From positions 1 through 53,358 of the forward strand of contig JAFEDI010000024.1 of assembly GCA_018241725.1 (NCBI GenBank): a DNA stretch of 53,358 nt. Direction: 5' to 3'. This stretch comes from Pseudomonadota bacterium (lineage in GTDB: Bacteria; Pseudomonadota; Gammaproteobacteria; Burkholderiales; Rhodocyclaceae). This document shows positions 37,281 through 46,314 of this stretch, in pieces. The position numbers and the translations under genes are program-made. The notes under the pieces were generated by a model. The model was given only the letters and a program-made list of their open reading frames with translations, made no database searches and had not been told where the DNA came from. The first letter of the stretch is position 1; the number at the start of each line of letters is the position of its first letter.

Positions 37281-37898
37281 ATGCCCCTCTTCCGTAACGC
37301 CCAGTTCGAAATTTCCATTGCCAAGGCCAGCGGCCTGCCGGCGCCCCGTGGTCCCGAAATCGCCTTTGCCGGGCGTTCCAATGCCGGCAAGTCGAGCGCC
37401 ATCAATACCCTTGCCAACCATACCCGGCTGGCTTTCGTGTCCAAGACGCCGGGGCGCACCCAGCTGATCAACTTCTTCCGTTTGCAGAACGGCGCCGTGC
37501 TGGTGGACCTCCCCGGCTACGGCTATGCCGAAGTGCCCGAAGCCGTACGCCGCCAGTGGCAGCATCTGCTCGAGGATTACCTGACGCGGCGCCCCAATCT
37601 GGTCGGCTTGGTCCTGATCATGGATTCCCGTCACCCCCTCAAGGAGCTCGACCGGACGATGATCGGCTGGTTTGCGCCGAGCGGGCGGCCGATCCATGTG
37701 CTGCTCACCAAGAGCGACAAGCTCACCCGCAGCGAAGCTGCTGCTACCCTTGCCGCGGTTCGAAAGGAGCTCGCACCGCTGGGTGAGCACGTGACGGTGC
37801 AACTCTTCTCCAGCCTCAAGAAAACCGGTGTCGAGGATGTCGAAAAGGTGGTCGGTGGCTGGCTTGCCGGCATGGAGGAGGACCTGCCCAATATGTGA
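37281..37898 (+). CDS. engB: Ribosome biogenesis GTPase EngB/YsxC
   Basis: 205-residue essential GTPase for assembly of the 50S subunit. It has G1 [15 protein letters not shown]2/G3 [13 protein letters not shown] and [13 protein letters not shown]4 LLTKSDKL, and the G5 region LFSSLKKTG. The start [12 protein letters not shown] is family-typical although no strong ribosome site is seen. It is divergent from the cytochrome c4 gene. Confidence 0.96.
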   Translation: MPLFRNAQFEISIAKASGLPAPRGPEIAFAGRSNAGKSSAINTLANHTRLAFVSKTPGRTQLINFFRLQNGAVLVDLPGYGYAEVPEAVRRQWQHLLEDYLTRRPNLVGLVLIMDSRHPLKELDRTMIGWFAPSGRPIHVLLTKSDKLTRSEAAATLAAVRKELAPLGEHVTVQLFSSLKKTGVEDVEKVVGGWLAGMEEDLPNM

Positions 37899-37991
37899 GT
37901 GATGAATGACGGGGGAGTTTTGTTGGCAACTTTGTGTTAAAACATATGGCATTGTGCAGCGCTTCAATTTTGTGAAACTCCTTATCTAGCC

Positions 37992-39431
37992 ATGGAACTT
38001 CAACCCGTCATCCTCTCCGGGGGCTCCGGCACCCGCCTGTGGCCCCTGTCTCGCGAGCAGTACCCCAAGCAGTTGCTGGCGCTGGTTGGCAACGAAACCA
38101 TGCTGCAGGCCACGGCCGGGCGGCTGGACGGTTTCCGCGGACGCCTGCCGGTGGCCGCCGAGCCGGTGGTCGTCTGCAACGAGGAATACCGTTTCGTCAC
38201 TGCCGAGCAGCTGCGCGCGAGCGGCAAGAGCAGCAGCAACATCGTTCTCGAACCTTTCGGCCGCAATACCGCGCCAGCACTTACTCTGGCGGCTCTGGCC
38301 GTACAGGAGGTCGACCCGGTGCTGCTGGTGATGCCGGCTGATCATGTGATCCGTGATCTGGAAGGTTTCCAGGGCGCGATCGATGCGGGTATCCCGGCTG
38401 CGCTGGATAACGCCATCGTGACCTTCGGCATCATTCCCGACCATGCGGAAACCGGCTACGGCTACATCCGTTTCGGCGCAGATCGTCCGGATGGCAGCAA
38501 GTCCATCGCTGCCTTCGTTGAGAAGCCCGACGCGGTCACGGCCCAGCGTTACCTGGACAGCGGCGAATACCTCTGGAACAGCGGTTTGTTCATGGTCCGG
38601 GCCAGCGTCTGGTTGAAGGCCATGGCGCAGTTGCAGCCTGCAATGCACGCCGCCTGTGTGGCAGCCTGGAATGCCGGCTCCCGTGACGCCGATTTCGTGC
38701 GTGTCGGCAAGGAGGCCTTCAAGGCCTGCCCGTCCGATTCCATTGACTACGCGGTGATGGAAAAGCTGGCCGGGGCGGCCGATCTCGGTGTTTCAGGCAG
38801 CGTCGTGCCCATGTCTTCCGGTTGGTCGGATGTTGGTGCCTGGGATGCCCTGTGGCAGATCGCCGACAAGGATGACGCTGGCAACGTGGCCCGTGGCGAC
38901 GTGCTGTTCGAGGACAGCCGCAACACGCTGGTCTACGCTCAGGATCGCATGGTCGCCTGCGTCGGCCTGGATGACGCGGTCGTCGTCGAGACGCCCGATG
39001 CGGTGCTGGTCGCGCGCAAGGACAAGACCCAGCACGTCAAGCAGATCGTCGCCACCCTCAAGGCGGGTCAGCGCAGCCAGGCTTCGGCTCATCGCAAGAT
39101 CCATCGCCCGTGGGGCTGGTACGACTCCATCGACGCCGGTCCGCGTTTCCAGGTCAAGCGTATCGTCGTCAATCCCGGCGCACGCCTGAGCCTGCAGATG
39201 CACCACCACCGGGCAGAGCACTGGATCGTCGTGAAGGGCACCGCCGAAGTCACCAACGGCGACAAGGTCTTCCTGCTCGGCGAGAACGAGTCTACCTACA
39301 TCCCTCTGGGGCATGTGCATCGTCTGGCCAACCCGGGCAAGCTGCCCCTGGAAATCATCGAGGTCCAGTCCGGTGCCTATCTGGGTGAAGACGACATCGT
39401 CCGTTTCGAAGACAAATACGGCCGCGGCTGA
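37992..39431 (+). CDS. manC: Mannose-1-phosphate guanylyltransferase/mannose-6-phosphate isomerase
   Basis: 479-residue bifunctional enzyme making GDP-mannose for exopolysaccharide or lipopolysaccharide. The N-terminal nucleotidyltransferase has LSGGSGTRLWPLSREQYPKQ, VLEPFGRNTAPA and FVEKPD. The C-terminal type II isomerase cupin has HRPWGWYDSID, LSLQMHHHRAEHWIVVKGTA and NESTYIPLGHVHRL with metal-binding His and Glu. Other polysaccharide genes are not in the window. The upstream gap is AT-rich (around 37920-37975) and probably holds the promoter. Confidence 0.95.
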   Translation: MELQPVILSGGSGTRLWPLSREQYPKQLLALVGNETMLQATAGRLDGFRGRLPVAAEPVVVCNEEYRFVTAEQLRASGKSSSNIVLEPFGRNTAPALTLAALAVQEVDPVLLVMPADHVIRDLEGFQGAIDAGIPAALDNAIVTFGIIPDHAETGYGYIRFGADRPDGSKSIAAFVEKPDAVTAQRYLDSGEYLWNSGLFMVRASVWLKAMAQLQPAMHAACVAAWNAGSRDADFVRVGKEAFKACPSDSIDYAVMEKLAGAADLGVSGSVVPMSSGWSDVGAWDALWQIADKDDAGNVARGDVLFEDSRNTLVYAQDRMVACVGLDDAVVVETPDAVLVARKDKTQHVKQIVATLKAGQRSQASAHRKIHRPWGWYDSIDAGPRFQVKRIVVNPGARLSLQMHHHRAEHWIVVKGTAEVTNGDKVFLLGENESTYIPLGHVHRLANPGKLPLEIIEVQSGAYLGEDDIVRFEDKYGRG

Positions 39432-39487
39432 GCGGCAGGAAAGGGGCCGACTGCGTGCCGGCCAATAGCGAAGGACAGCCGGCCGAC

Positions 39488-40006
39488 TCAGGCCGGTTTG
39501 TCTATGAAGCCGAAACGTGCTGGAACGTCGGCCTGCCGGATGCGCCCGACGGACAGATGCTGTCCGCCCCAGTCCAGCGTGATGGCGCTGTCGTCCGCCT
39601 CCAGATCGCCGTCGAGGTGGTCCAGCATCGCCGCCAGATCACGGTCGTCGAGCAGCGCAATGCCGTGCTCGCTGCCCAGCAGCAGATTGCCGTGCTCGTC
39701 CAGCCAGGCGCTGTCGAGCGCCGTCACCGGCAGGCCGGTATGGGTTTCCAGCCGGTCGGGGGCGGCAAGGCGCAGGACCGTCGGCGTGTAGTCGAGATCC
39801 ACGAAGACCTGCTGCGGACCATTCTGGAAATACCAGCGGCCGTCCGGCGTCGATAGATAGTTGCGGCCGATGAAGCCGCACAGCCCGGCATGGCGGATCG
39901 GCCCTTCGGGCACCCGCCATTCCCCGCGCCGGCTCAGGCGCAGCCAGCCCGTGCACGAGGGCACGTTCGGCCATTTTGCCAGCGCGAGGCGGACCGCTTC
40001 ATCCAT
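39488..40006 (-). CDS. Conserved hypothetical protein (DUF2946-like size and context uncertain)
   Basis: 172 residues, no signal peptide or membrane segment. It is rich in Trp/Asp/Leu, with KWPNVPSCTGWLRLSRRGEW, IGRNYLSTPDGRWYFQNGPQ-QVFVDLDYTP, and ALLDDRDLAAMLDHLDGD. I recall similar proteins in other betaproteobacteria but cannot name the family reliably and assign no function. It sits 21 bp downstream of bamD on the same strand, so it is probably cotranscribed, and converges with manC. Confidence 0.75.
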   Translation of the reverse strand: MDEAVRLALAKWPNVPSCTGWLRLSRRGEWRVPEGPIRHAGLCGFIGRNYLSTPDGRWYFQNGPQQVFVDLDYTPTVLRLAAPDRLETHTGLPVTALDSAWLDEHGNLLLGSEHGIALLDDRDLAAMLDHLDGDLEADDSAITLDWGGQHLSVGRIRQADVPARFGFIDKPA

Positions 40007-40027
40007 GGGTTTTCGCCGTTTCGACTT

Positions 40028-40831
40028 TCACCACATCTTCCACCACGGAGTGTCTTTGGTAATCGTGCCGTTGGCGGTGAGGTAGCGGCTCTTCGGGAAG
40101 TTCTTGCGCAGCACACGATCGGCGTCGTCGCGCAGGTCGTTCATTTGCAGCGCGTCGTAGCTCTTGACCATCAGGAACAAGGCTTCTTCCATGGCTGGCG
40201 ACTGGGGGAAGTTCTTGAGTACACCCTGGGCCCGGCTGGCCGCTGCCACATAGGCGCCGCGGTTGTAGTAATAGCGGGACACGTGCACTTCATAGGACGC
40301 CAGCGCATTCACCAGGTAACGCATGCGCAGCATGGCATCCGGCGTGTACTTGCTGTCCGGGAAGCGCTGGGCCAGTTCCTTGAACGTGTCGAAGGACTCG
40401 CGGGTCGCCTTCGGATCGCGCTCTGACAAATCCTGGTTGGCCAGCGAGCCGAGCAGCCCCAGGTCTTCGTTGAAGTTCGCCAACCCCTTCAGGTAGTAAG
40501 CGTAATCCACGTTCGGGTGGTTGGGGTGCAGCTTGATGAAGCGGTCGCAGGCGGCAATGGCCGAGGCGGGCTCGTTCGACTTGTAGTAGGCGTAGGCCAC
40601 TTCGAGTTGAGCCTGTTGCGCGTAACGGCCGTAGGGATAGCGCGACTCCAGCTTCTCGAACATTTTGATGGCGCGGTCCCAGGCGCCGTCCGACATGGAT
40701 TCCTTCGCTTCTGAATACAGCTTCTGGGCGTTCCAGCCGACGGTTTCGTCCACCTGGTCGGGGAGGCTGCTGCAGCCGGCAAGCAGCAGGAAGCCGGTAA
40801 GCGTTAAACTACGCAGGGTGAAATGCGCCAT
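40028..40831 (-). CDS. bamD: Outer membrane assembly lipoprotein BamD
   Basis: 267-residue essential lipoprotein of the BAM complex that inserts beta-barrel proteins. The signal peptide ends in the lipobox LLLAGCSS, with the lipidated cysteine near residue 20. TPR helices follow (SEAKESMSDGAWDRAIKMFE; YGRYAQQAQLEVAYAYYKSN; PNVDYAYYLKGLANFNED). It is divergent from rluD, as in E. coli, and the two 5' ends overlap or nearly overlap. Confidence 0.95.
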   Translation of the reverse strand: MAHFTLRSLTLTGFLLLAGCSSLPDQVDETVGWNAQKLYSEAKESMSDGAWDRAIKMFEKLESRYPYGRYAQQAQLEVAYAYYKSNEPASAIAACDRFIKLHPNHPNVDYAYYLKGLANFNEDLGLLGSLANQDLSERDPKATRESFDTFKELAQRFPDSKYTPDAMLRMRYLVNALASYEVHVSRYYYNRGAYVAAASRAQGVLKNFPQSPAMEEALFLMVKSYDALQMNDLRDDADRVLRKNFPKSRYLTANGTITKDTPWWKMW

Positions 40832-41807
40832 TGAAAACTCATTGGAAGAAGACTGGCTCGATTATAGCCCAGCCTCTTCTTCCCCTTCGCCGCGACGCGA
40901 GTCGATTCCTGATGATTGTGCCGGTCTGCGTGTCGACCAGGCGCTCGCTCGCCTTTTTCCTGAACATTCCCGCAGTCGCCTGCAGTCCTGGCTGAAGTCC
41001 GGGCGGATTCTCGTAAACGGCGCTTCGCCGGACGCCAAGTCCAAGGTGTGGGGCGGCGAGACACTCGTCGTCAGTCCAGAGCCCTCCGAGGCGATGCTCG
41101 CCGAGCAGGCCGAGGACATCCCGCTCGATGTGGTCTTCGAAGATGACACCATCGCCGTGATCAACAAGCCGGTCGGCCTCGTCGTCCATCCGGGCAGCGG
41201 CAACTGGTCGGGCACCTTGCTCAACGCGCTGTTGTTCCACAGCCCGGTTTTCCGCGAACTGCCGCGGGCCGGCATCGTGCATCGCCTGGACAAGGACACC
41301 AGCGGCCTGCTGGTCGTCGCCAAGACCCTCGAAGCCCAGACCGATCTGGTGCGCCAGTTGCAGGCGCGCTCCGTCAAGCGCCACTACTACGCGCTGGTGC
41401 ATGGCGAGCCGTCGCCGAGTGGCGTGGTGAATGCCCCCATCGGACGCCACCCGGTCCAGCGCACCAAGATGGCTGTCGTGCCCGGCGGCCGCGAGGCGGT
41501 GACCCACTATCGCGTCGTCGAGCGTTTCGCCCGCGCCAGTCTCGTCGAGTGCCAGCTGGAAACCGGTCGCACCCACCAGATCCGCGTACACATGGCGCAC
41601 ATCGGCCACCCGCTGGTCGGCGACACCACCTACGGCAAGGCCCGCAGCGCCGATCCACGGCTTGACGCCTTTCCGCGCCAGGCACTGCATGCCTGGCAAC
41701 TCGGCCTCATCCATCCGCGCAGCGGCGAGGCCGGTCGCTGGAGCGTGCCGCTGGCGGCCGACATCGACAGCCTGCTGGCCATTCTGCGCGAGAGCCCCAA
41801 ACCATGA
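40818..41807 (+). CDS. rluD: 23S rRNA pseudouridine synthase RluD
   Basis: RluD converts uridines 1911, 1915 and 1917 of 23S rRNA (helix 69) to pseudouridine. It shows an S4 domain (LRVDQALARLFPEHSRSRLQ; SGRILVNG) and the catalytic core with GIVHRLDKDTSGLLVVAKT containing the active aspartate, then ETGRTHQIRVHMAHIGHPLVGD. The start is unclear: GTG 40818 would overlap the divergent bamD start by 14 bp, TTG 40842 is an alternative, and neither has a good ribosome site. The residues EEDWLDYS before the S4 domain look conserved and should be included. Its stop overlaps pgeF (ATGA). Confidence 0.92.
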   Translation: MKCAIENSLEEDWLDYSPASSSPSPRRESIPDDCAGLRVDQALARLFPEHSRSRLQSWLKSGRILVNGASPDAKSKVWGGETLVVSPEPSEAMLAEQAEDIPLDVVFEDDTIAVINKPVGLVVHPGSGNWSGTLLNALLFHSPVFRELPRAGIVHRLDKDTSGLLVVAKTLEAQTDLVRQLQARSVKRHYYALVHGEPSPSGVVNAPIGRHPVQRTKMAVVPGGREAVTHYRVVERFARASLVECQLETGRTHQIRVHMAHIGHPLVGDTTYGKARSADPRLDAFPRQALHAWQLGLIHPRSGEAGRWSVPLAADIDSLLAILRESPKP

Positions 41808-42541
41808 GCACCGCGTCCTGGATCCATCCCGACTGGCCGGCGCCGGCCAACGTGCGAACCTTGTCCACCACGCGTCTCGGCGGCAATAGCCCGGCGCCTT
41901 ACGACTCTCTAAATCTGGGCGCCCACGTCGGTGACGAGCCGGCCCTGGTGGCCGCCAACCGGGCGGTGCTGCGAGCCGAACTGCCGGACGAACCCTGCTG
42001 GCTCAATCAGGTGCATGGTATCCACGTCGTCGATGCGGCCGAGCGACACGCGGGCGTGCCCGAGGCGGATGCCGCGGTGAGTCGTGTGGCGGGGAAGGTC
42101 TGTGCGGTGATGACCGCCGATTGTCTGCCGGTGCTGCTGTGTGACCGCGCCGGCACCGTCGTCGGTGCGGCTCATGCCGGCTGGCGGGGCTTGGTCGACG
42201 GTGTCATCGAAGCGACCGTGGACAAGATGGCCGTGCCGCCGTCCGAGGTGCTGGTCTGGCTCGGCCCGGCCATCGGCCCGCAAACCTTCGAAGTCGGCGA
42301 CGAGGTTCGCGCTGCCTTCCTGGCGGTAGATCCCGCTGCCAATGAGGCCTTCCGCCCCGGCGTGCAACCGGGAAAATGGTTTGCCGACATCTATCTGCTG
42401 GCCCGCCAGCGCCTGGCCCGACTGGGCATCCACGCCGTTCATGGCGGCGACACCTGCACCGTCACCGAAAAAGAACGCTTCTTCTCCTACCGGCGCGATC
42501 GCCGGACAGGGCGCATGGCCAGCCTGATCTGGCTGGCCTAA
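41804..42541 (+). CDS. pgeF: Laccase-domain purine nucleoside phosphorylase PgeF/YfiH
   Basis: 245 residues. The family was called polyphenol oxidase. It is now known for zinc-dependent purine nucleoside phosphorylase/adenosine deaminase activity and for editing peptidoglycan precursors. Metal and catalytic residues are in NQVHGIHV, MTADCLPVLLC, GAAHAGWRGLVDGVI and GGDTCTVTEKERFFSYRRD. Its ATG overlaps the rluD stop by 4 bp. The order bamD/rluD/pgeF is the same as in E. coli. Confidence 0.93.
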   Translation: MSTASWIHPDWPAPANVRTLSTTRLGGNSPAPYDSLNLGAHVGDEPALVAANRAVLRAELPDEPCWLNQVHGIHVVDAAERHAGVPEADAAVSRVAGKVCAVMTADCLPVLLCDRAGTVVGAAHAGWRGLVDGVIEATVDKMAVPPSEVLVWLGPAIGPQTFEVGDEVRAAFLAVDPAANEAFRPGVQPGKWFADIYLLARQRLARLGIHAVHGGDTCTVTEKERFFSYRRDRRTGRMASLIWLA

Positions 42542-42603
42542 GTCCTGGCAGTCGAGACGAAGACTAAAGCTATACTGCCCGGCCCCCTGAAAGCTGTAGA
42601 GCC

Positions 42604-43392
42604 ATGACTCCCCTTGCCTGGATCATCTTCATGAGTTTCGCCGGCGGCCTGCTCAGCGTGCTGGTCGCCTCCGGGTTCGCCTTCGCGGCGCGCCCCAGCT
42701 GGGTCCCCATCCTGATCAGCTACGCCATTGGCGCCTTGCTCGGCGCCTCCTTCCTGGAGGTGCTGCCCCACGCCATCGAAGCAGCGGAAACCCCCGAGCG
42801 CGCTGCGATGAACGTGCTCGCCGGCATCCTGATCTTCTTCGTGCTCGAAAAACTGGTGCTGTGGCGCCACTGCCACGACGAAGGCTGCGACGGCCACGAA
42901 CACCATCACCATAGCGGTGGCGGTCACGACCACGGGCGCAGCGGTCTGTTGATTCTCGTCGGCGATACCTTCCACAACTTTGTGGACGGCATCCTCATCG
43001 CGGCGGCCTTCGTCGAGAGCACGCCCCTCGGCATCGTCACCGGCCTGGCCATCATCGCCCACGAAATCCCGCAGGAAGTCGGCGATTTCCTGATCCTGCT
43101 GCACTCCGGCTATAGCCGCGCCAAGGCCCTGGCCTTCAACCTGCTCTCCAGTGTTGCAACCCTGGTCGGCGGCCTGCTGGCCTATTTTGCGCTGTCCCGA
43201 GTACAGGCGCTGGTACCTATGTTCCTAGCCCTGGCGGCCGCGAGTATGATTTACGTGGCTGTGGCGGATCTCATTCCGGGTTTGCACAAGCGTACGGAAT
43301 TGCGCGCCACCATCCAGCAGGTATTATTGATTGCCGCCGGCATTGCCTCCATCGTCTTTGCCCACCCCCTCGCCGAGCGGGCGCTGGGCTAA
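42604..43392 (+). CDS. ZIP-family divalent metal transporter
   Basis: 262-residue inner-membrane protein with about eight hydrophobic segments. A His-rich cytoplasmic loop (HEHHHHSGGGHDHG, about residues 99-112) comes before the metal-path motifs GDTFHNFVDGILIAAAF and IIAHEIPQEVGDFLILLHSG. These are the ZIP helix 4 and 5 signatures. Zinc or iron import is likely; the metal is not determined. The 3' end overlaps a small antisense membrane protein gene by 69 bp. Confidence 0.92.
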   Translation: MTPLAWIIFMSFAGGLLSVLVASGFAFAARPSWVPILISYAIGALLGASFLEVLPHAIEAAETPERAAMNVLAGILIFFVLEKLVLWRHCHDEGCDGHEHHHHSGGGHDHGRSGLLILVGDTFHNFVDGILIAAAFVESTPLGIVTGLAIIAHEIPQEVGDFLILLHSGYSRAKALAFNLLSSVATLVGGLLAYFALSRVQALVPMFLALAAASMIYVAVADLIPGLHKRTELRATIQQVLLIAAGIASIVFAHPLAERALG

Positions 43393-43548
43393 ACGACGGC
43401 GGCGGGCCGATGTGCCAAAAATCCACACAAACAGGGAGAGCGGCGCAAGCCCGTAGAACAAGAACGTAAGAACGGCGCCGACAACCGTGGTTTCGGTCAC
43501 GGTAGCCATCAAGGCGACGAAAATCCAAGCGATAGCGACAATATACAT
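43324..43548 (-). CDS. Small membrane protein, antisense-overlapping the ZIP gene
   Basis: 74 residues. Two hydrophobic helices (YIVAIAWIFVALMATVTE; VGAVLTFLFYGLAPLSLFVW) are followed by a basic stretch (TSARRRRLAQ) and a Gly-rich tail. The compact, membrane-like composition is not that of an antisense shadow, and I recall similar short proteins in related bacteria. Function unknown. The last 23 codons lie within the end of the convergent ZIP gene. Confidence 0.65.
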   Translation of the reverse strand: MYIVAIAWIFVALMATVTETTVVGAVLTFLFYGLAPLSLFVWIFGTSARRRRLAQRPLGEGVGKDDGGNAGGNQ

Positions 43549-43675
43549 ACCCGGATTCTACAGGCCGTCGTATGGGCCCGGGGTCGAGAAGCGTGCCGCC
43601 CGGCATTGCGTCTGCCCACTCCGGTAACAACCGCGCTGTGATTTTCCTGGTCGGATACAAGCAAAGGAGAGGTGG

Positions 43676-45415
43676 ATGTCTGTAACACCGGAGCAGTCTG
43701 CAGAAGCCCTGCAGGGCATGTTCAAGTTCGGCCAGTCCCTGGCCGAAGGTTTCTTCGATTTCCTCGGCAAGCAGAACGCCGCCATCCAGCAGGTGGCGCC
43801 GGCCGCTGCCCAGCAGGTTCCGCCGCCCGAAGCCGCGGAACTCGCCGCGCTGCAGAAGTCCTTGGCCGAAGCCCATGCCCGCCTGTGGGCGAGCATCGCC
43901 CAGACCAAGCCGGGCGAGCCCGTCGAGCCGATGGTGCAGCCGCAACCGGGCGATCGCCGCTTCAATGCGCCGGAGTGGTCCTCCAGCCCGGTCTACGACT
44001 ACATCCGTCAGGCCTACCTGCTCAATTCCGACTACCTCGGCAAGCTCGCCGATGCGCTGCCCATCGCCGATGGCCGCGCAAAGGCACGCATGCAGTTCCT
44101 CACCCGCCAGTACGTCGAGGCCATGTCCCCGTCCAACTTCGCGGCGACCAACCCCGAATTCATCAAGACTGCGCTCGAAACCAAGGGCGAGAGCATCACT
44201 CAGGGCATCAAGAACCTGATCGGCGACATGGAGAAGGGCCGCATCTCCATGACCGATGACTCGGCCTTCGAGATCGGCCGCAATCTGGCCACCACGCCGG
44301 GCTCCGTCATCTACGAAAACGAGCTGATCCAGCTCATCCAGTACGCGCCGCTGACCGACAAGGTCCACAAGACGCCGCTGCTGATCGTCCCGCCGTGCAT
44401 CAACAAGTTCTACATCATGGACTTGCAGCCGGCCAACTCCCTGGTGCGCTTCATCGTCGAGCAGGGCTTCACGGTCTTCCTCGTGTCGTGGAAGAACGCC
44501 AAGGCCGAAGAAGCCCACTTCGGCTGGGACGACTACCTGGAGAAAGGCCCGATCACTGCGCTGCAGGTCGTCCGTGAGGTCACCAAGGTGCAAAAGCCCC
44601 ACGTGCTCGGCTTCTGCGTCGGCGGCACCATCCTGTCGTCCGCGCTCGCCGTGCTGCGTGCCAAGGGTGAAGACCCGGCCGAAAGCCTCACGCTGATGAC
44701 CACCTTGCTCGACTTCAGTGACGCCGGCGAGATCGGCTGCCTGGTGGACGAAGCCTCGGTGGCCGCCCGCGAGGCCGCCATCGGCAAGGGCGGGCTGCTG
44801 CGCGGCCAGGAACTGGCCCAGGTCTTTTCCAGCCTGCGCGCCAACGATCTCATCTGGCAGTACGTCGTCGGCAACTACCTCAAGGGCAAGACCCCCGAAG
44901 CCTTCGACCTGCTGTACTGGAACTCCGATAGCACCAATCTGGCCGGCCCCTTCCTCGCCTGGTACCTGCGCAACATGTACCTCGAGAACAACCTGCGCGT
45001 GCCCGGCAAGCTCGAAATGCTCGGCGTCAAGGTGGACCTCGGCAAGGTCGACCTGCCGGCCTACCTGCTCGCCACCCGCGAAGACCACATCGTGCCGTGG
45101 GCCAGCGCCTACCTGGTGCGTCAGCTCCTCGGTGGCGAAACCACCTTCGTGCTCGGCGCCAGCGGCCACATCGCCGGTGCCATCAATCCGGCTTCAAAGA
45201 ACCGCCGCAGCTACTGGACCAGCGATTCCGCTGCGTCGGTTCCCGAAGAATGGTTGCAATCTGCCACAGAACAAAAGGGCAGCTGGTGGCTGCACTGGAT
45301 AGAATGGCTCAAACCGCGCAGTGGCAGTCTGGTGGCTGCGCGAAACAAGCCGGGCAATGCAAAATACAAGGTGATTGAGGCTGCGCCTGGACGTTATGTA
45401 AAAGAAAAAGCCTGA
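43676..45415 (+). CDS. phaC: Class I poly(3-hydroxyalkanoate) synthase
   Basis: 579-residue enzyme that polymerises (R)-3-hydroxybutyryl-CoA on granules. The N-terminal PhaC domain (WSSSPVYDYIRQAYLLNSDY) precedes an alpha/beta hydrolase core. The lipase-like box GFCVGGT carries catalytic Cys314, with the aspartate in TREDHIVPW and the histidine in GASGHIAGAINP. The size and absence of PhaE/PhaR subunits fit class I (short chain length). AAGGAG lies 7 bases before ATG. It is first of phaC-phaB1-phaB2-phaR; phaA is not in the window. Confidence 0.97.
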   Translation: MSVTPEQSAEALQGMFKFGQSLAEGFFDFLGKQNAAIQQVAPAAAQQVPPPEAAELAALQKSLAEAHARLWASIAQTKPGEPVEPMVQPQPGDRRFNAPEWSSSPVYDYIRQAYLLNSDYLGKLADALPIADGRAKARMQFLTRQYVEAMSPSNFAATNPEFIKTALETKGESITQGIKNLIGDMEKGRISMTDDSAFEIGRNLATTPGSVIYENELIQLIQYAPLTDKVHKTPLLIVPPCINKFYIMDLQPANSLVRFIVEQGFTVFLVSWKNAKAEEAHFGWDDYLEKGPITALQVVREVTKVQKPHVLGFCVGGTILSSALAVLRAKGEDPAESLTLMTTLLDFSDAGEIGCLVDEASVAAREAAIGKGGLLRGQELAQVFSSLRANDLIWQYVVGNYLKGKTPEAFDLLYWNSDSTNLAGPFLAWYLRNMYLENNLRVPGKLEMLGVKVDLGKVDLPAYLLATREDHIVPWASAYLVRQLLGGETTFVLGASGHIAGAINPASKNRRSYWTSDSAASVPEEWLQSATEQKGSWWLHWIEWLKPRSGSLVAARNKPGNAKYKVIEAAPGRYVKEKA

Positions 45416-45452
45416 GCTGCCACACCAAAGACCGACAAAACAAATAAAGAAC

Positions 45453-45491
45453 ACGTCGGCAGTGAGCGGGTTCCGGGGGCACTGCCGACGT
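45453..45491 (+). promoter_or_regulatory. Strong hairpin between phaC and phaB1
   Basis: A perfect 12-bp inverted repeat ACGTCGGCAGTG/CACTGCCGACGT has a 15-base loop, 37 bp past the phaC stop and 43 bp before phaB1. It has no T-run, so it is not a plain terminator. An mRNA-processing or stability element that sets different PhaC and PhaB levels is likely. Confidence 0.6.
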
Positions 45492-45534
45492 CAGCGCGAC
45501 CCCCGCATACATCAAGACAAGGAGGGAGAAAAAC

Positions 45535-46275
45535 ATGGCACGAGTAGCACTGGTGACCGGTGGTATGGGCGGCCTGGGGGAATCGATCAGCATCAAGCTG
45601 GCTGCCCTTGGCTACAAGGTGGTCGTAACCTACTCGCCGGGCAACGAAAAGGCCGGCGAGTGGCTGCAGACCATGAACAACATGGGCTACGGCTTCAAGG
45701 CCTATCCCTGCGACGTGGCCGACTTCGACTCCTGCAAGCAGTGTGTCGAAAAGGTGACCACCGACATCGGCCCCGTGGACGTGCTGGTCAATAATGCCGG
45801 CATCACCCGCGACATGACCTTCAAGCGCATGACCAAGGCCGACTGGGACGCCGTCATGGGCACCAACCTCGACAGCGTCTTCAACATGACCAAGCAGGTC
45901 ATGGACGGCATGGTCGAGCGCAAATGGGGGCGTGTCATCAACGTGTCGTCCGTCAACGGTATCAAAGGGGCCTTCGGGCAAACCAACTACTCCGCGGCCA
46001 AGGCCGGGATGCACGGCTTCACCAAGGCGCTCGCGCTGGAGGTGGCCAAGGCAGGGGTGACGGTCAATACCATCTCACCGGGCTACATCGGCACCAAGAT
46101 GGTCACCGCCATTCCGCAAGAGGTCCTCGAAACCAAGATCCTGCCGCAGATTCCGATGAGCCGCCTCGGAAAGCCGGAGGAGATCGCCGGTCTGATTGCC
46201 TATCTGGCATCGGACGAGGCGGCCTTCGTCACCGGGGCCAACATCTCTATCAACGGCGGTCAGCATATGTTCTAA
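45535..46275 (+). CDS. phaB: Acetoacetyl-CoA reductase, first copy
   Basis: 246-residue short-chain dehydrogenase reducing acetoacetyl-CoA to (R)-3-hydroxybutyryl-CoA with NADPH. It shows the cofactor glycine motif TGGMGGLGES, NNAGITRD, the catalytic serine in INVSSVNGIKG, and YSAAK (Tyr-x3-Lys). The family-typical C-terminus TGANISINGGQHMF is present. AAGGAGG precedes ATG. It is closer to the classical PhaB than the second copy 39 bp downstream and is probably the main enzyme. Confidence 0.95.
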   Translation: MARVALVTGGMGGLGESISIKLAALGYKVVVTYSPGNEKAGEWLQTMNNMGYGFKAYPCDVADFDSCKQCVEKVTTDIGPVDVLVNNAGITRDMTFKRMTKADWDAVMGTNLDSVFNMTKQVMDGMVERKWGRVINVSSVNGIKGAFGQTNYSAAKAGMHGFTKALALEVAKAGVTVNTISPGYIGTKMVTAIPQEVLETKILPQIPMSRLGKPEEIAGLIAYLASDEAAFVTGANISINGGQHMF

Positions 46276-46314
46276 TCGGTGTTCATCTGGCACCGCAACA
46301 AAAAGGAAAGTGAA

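Noticed and set aside
43271-45169. 632-codon frame antisense to phaC
   Set aside because: Shadow of phaC; only the short frame 43324-43548 near its end looks like a real protein.
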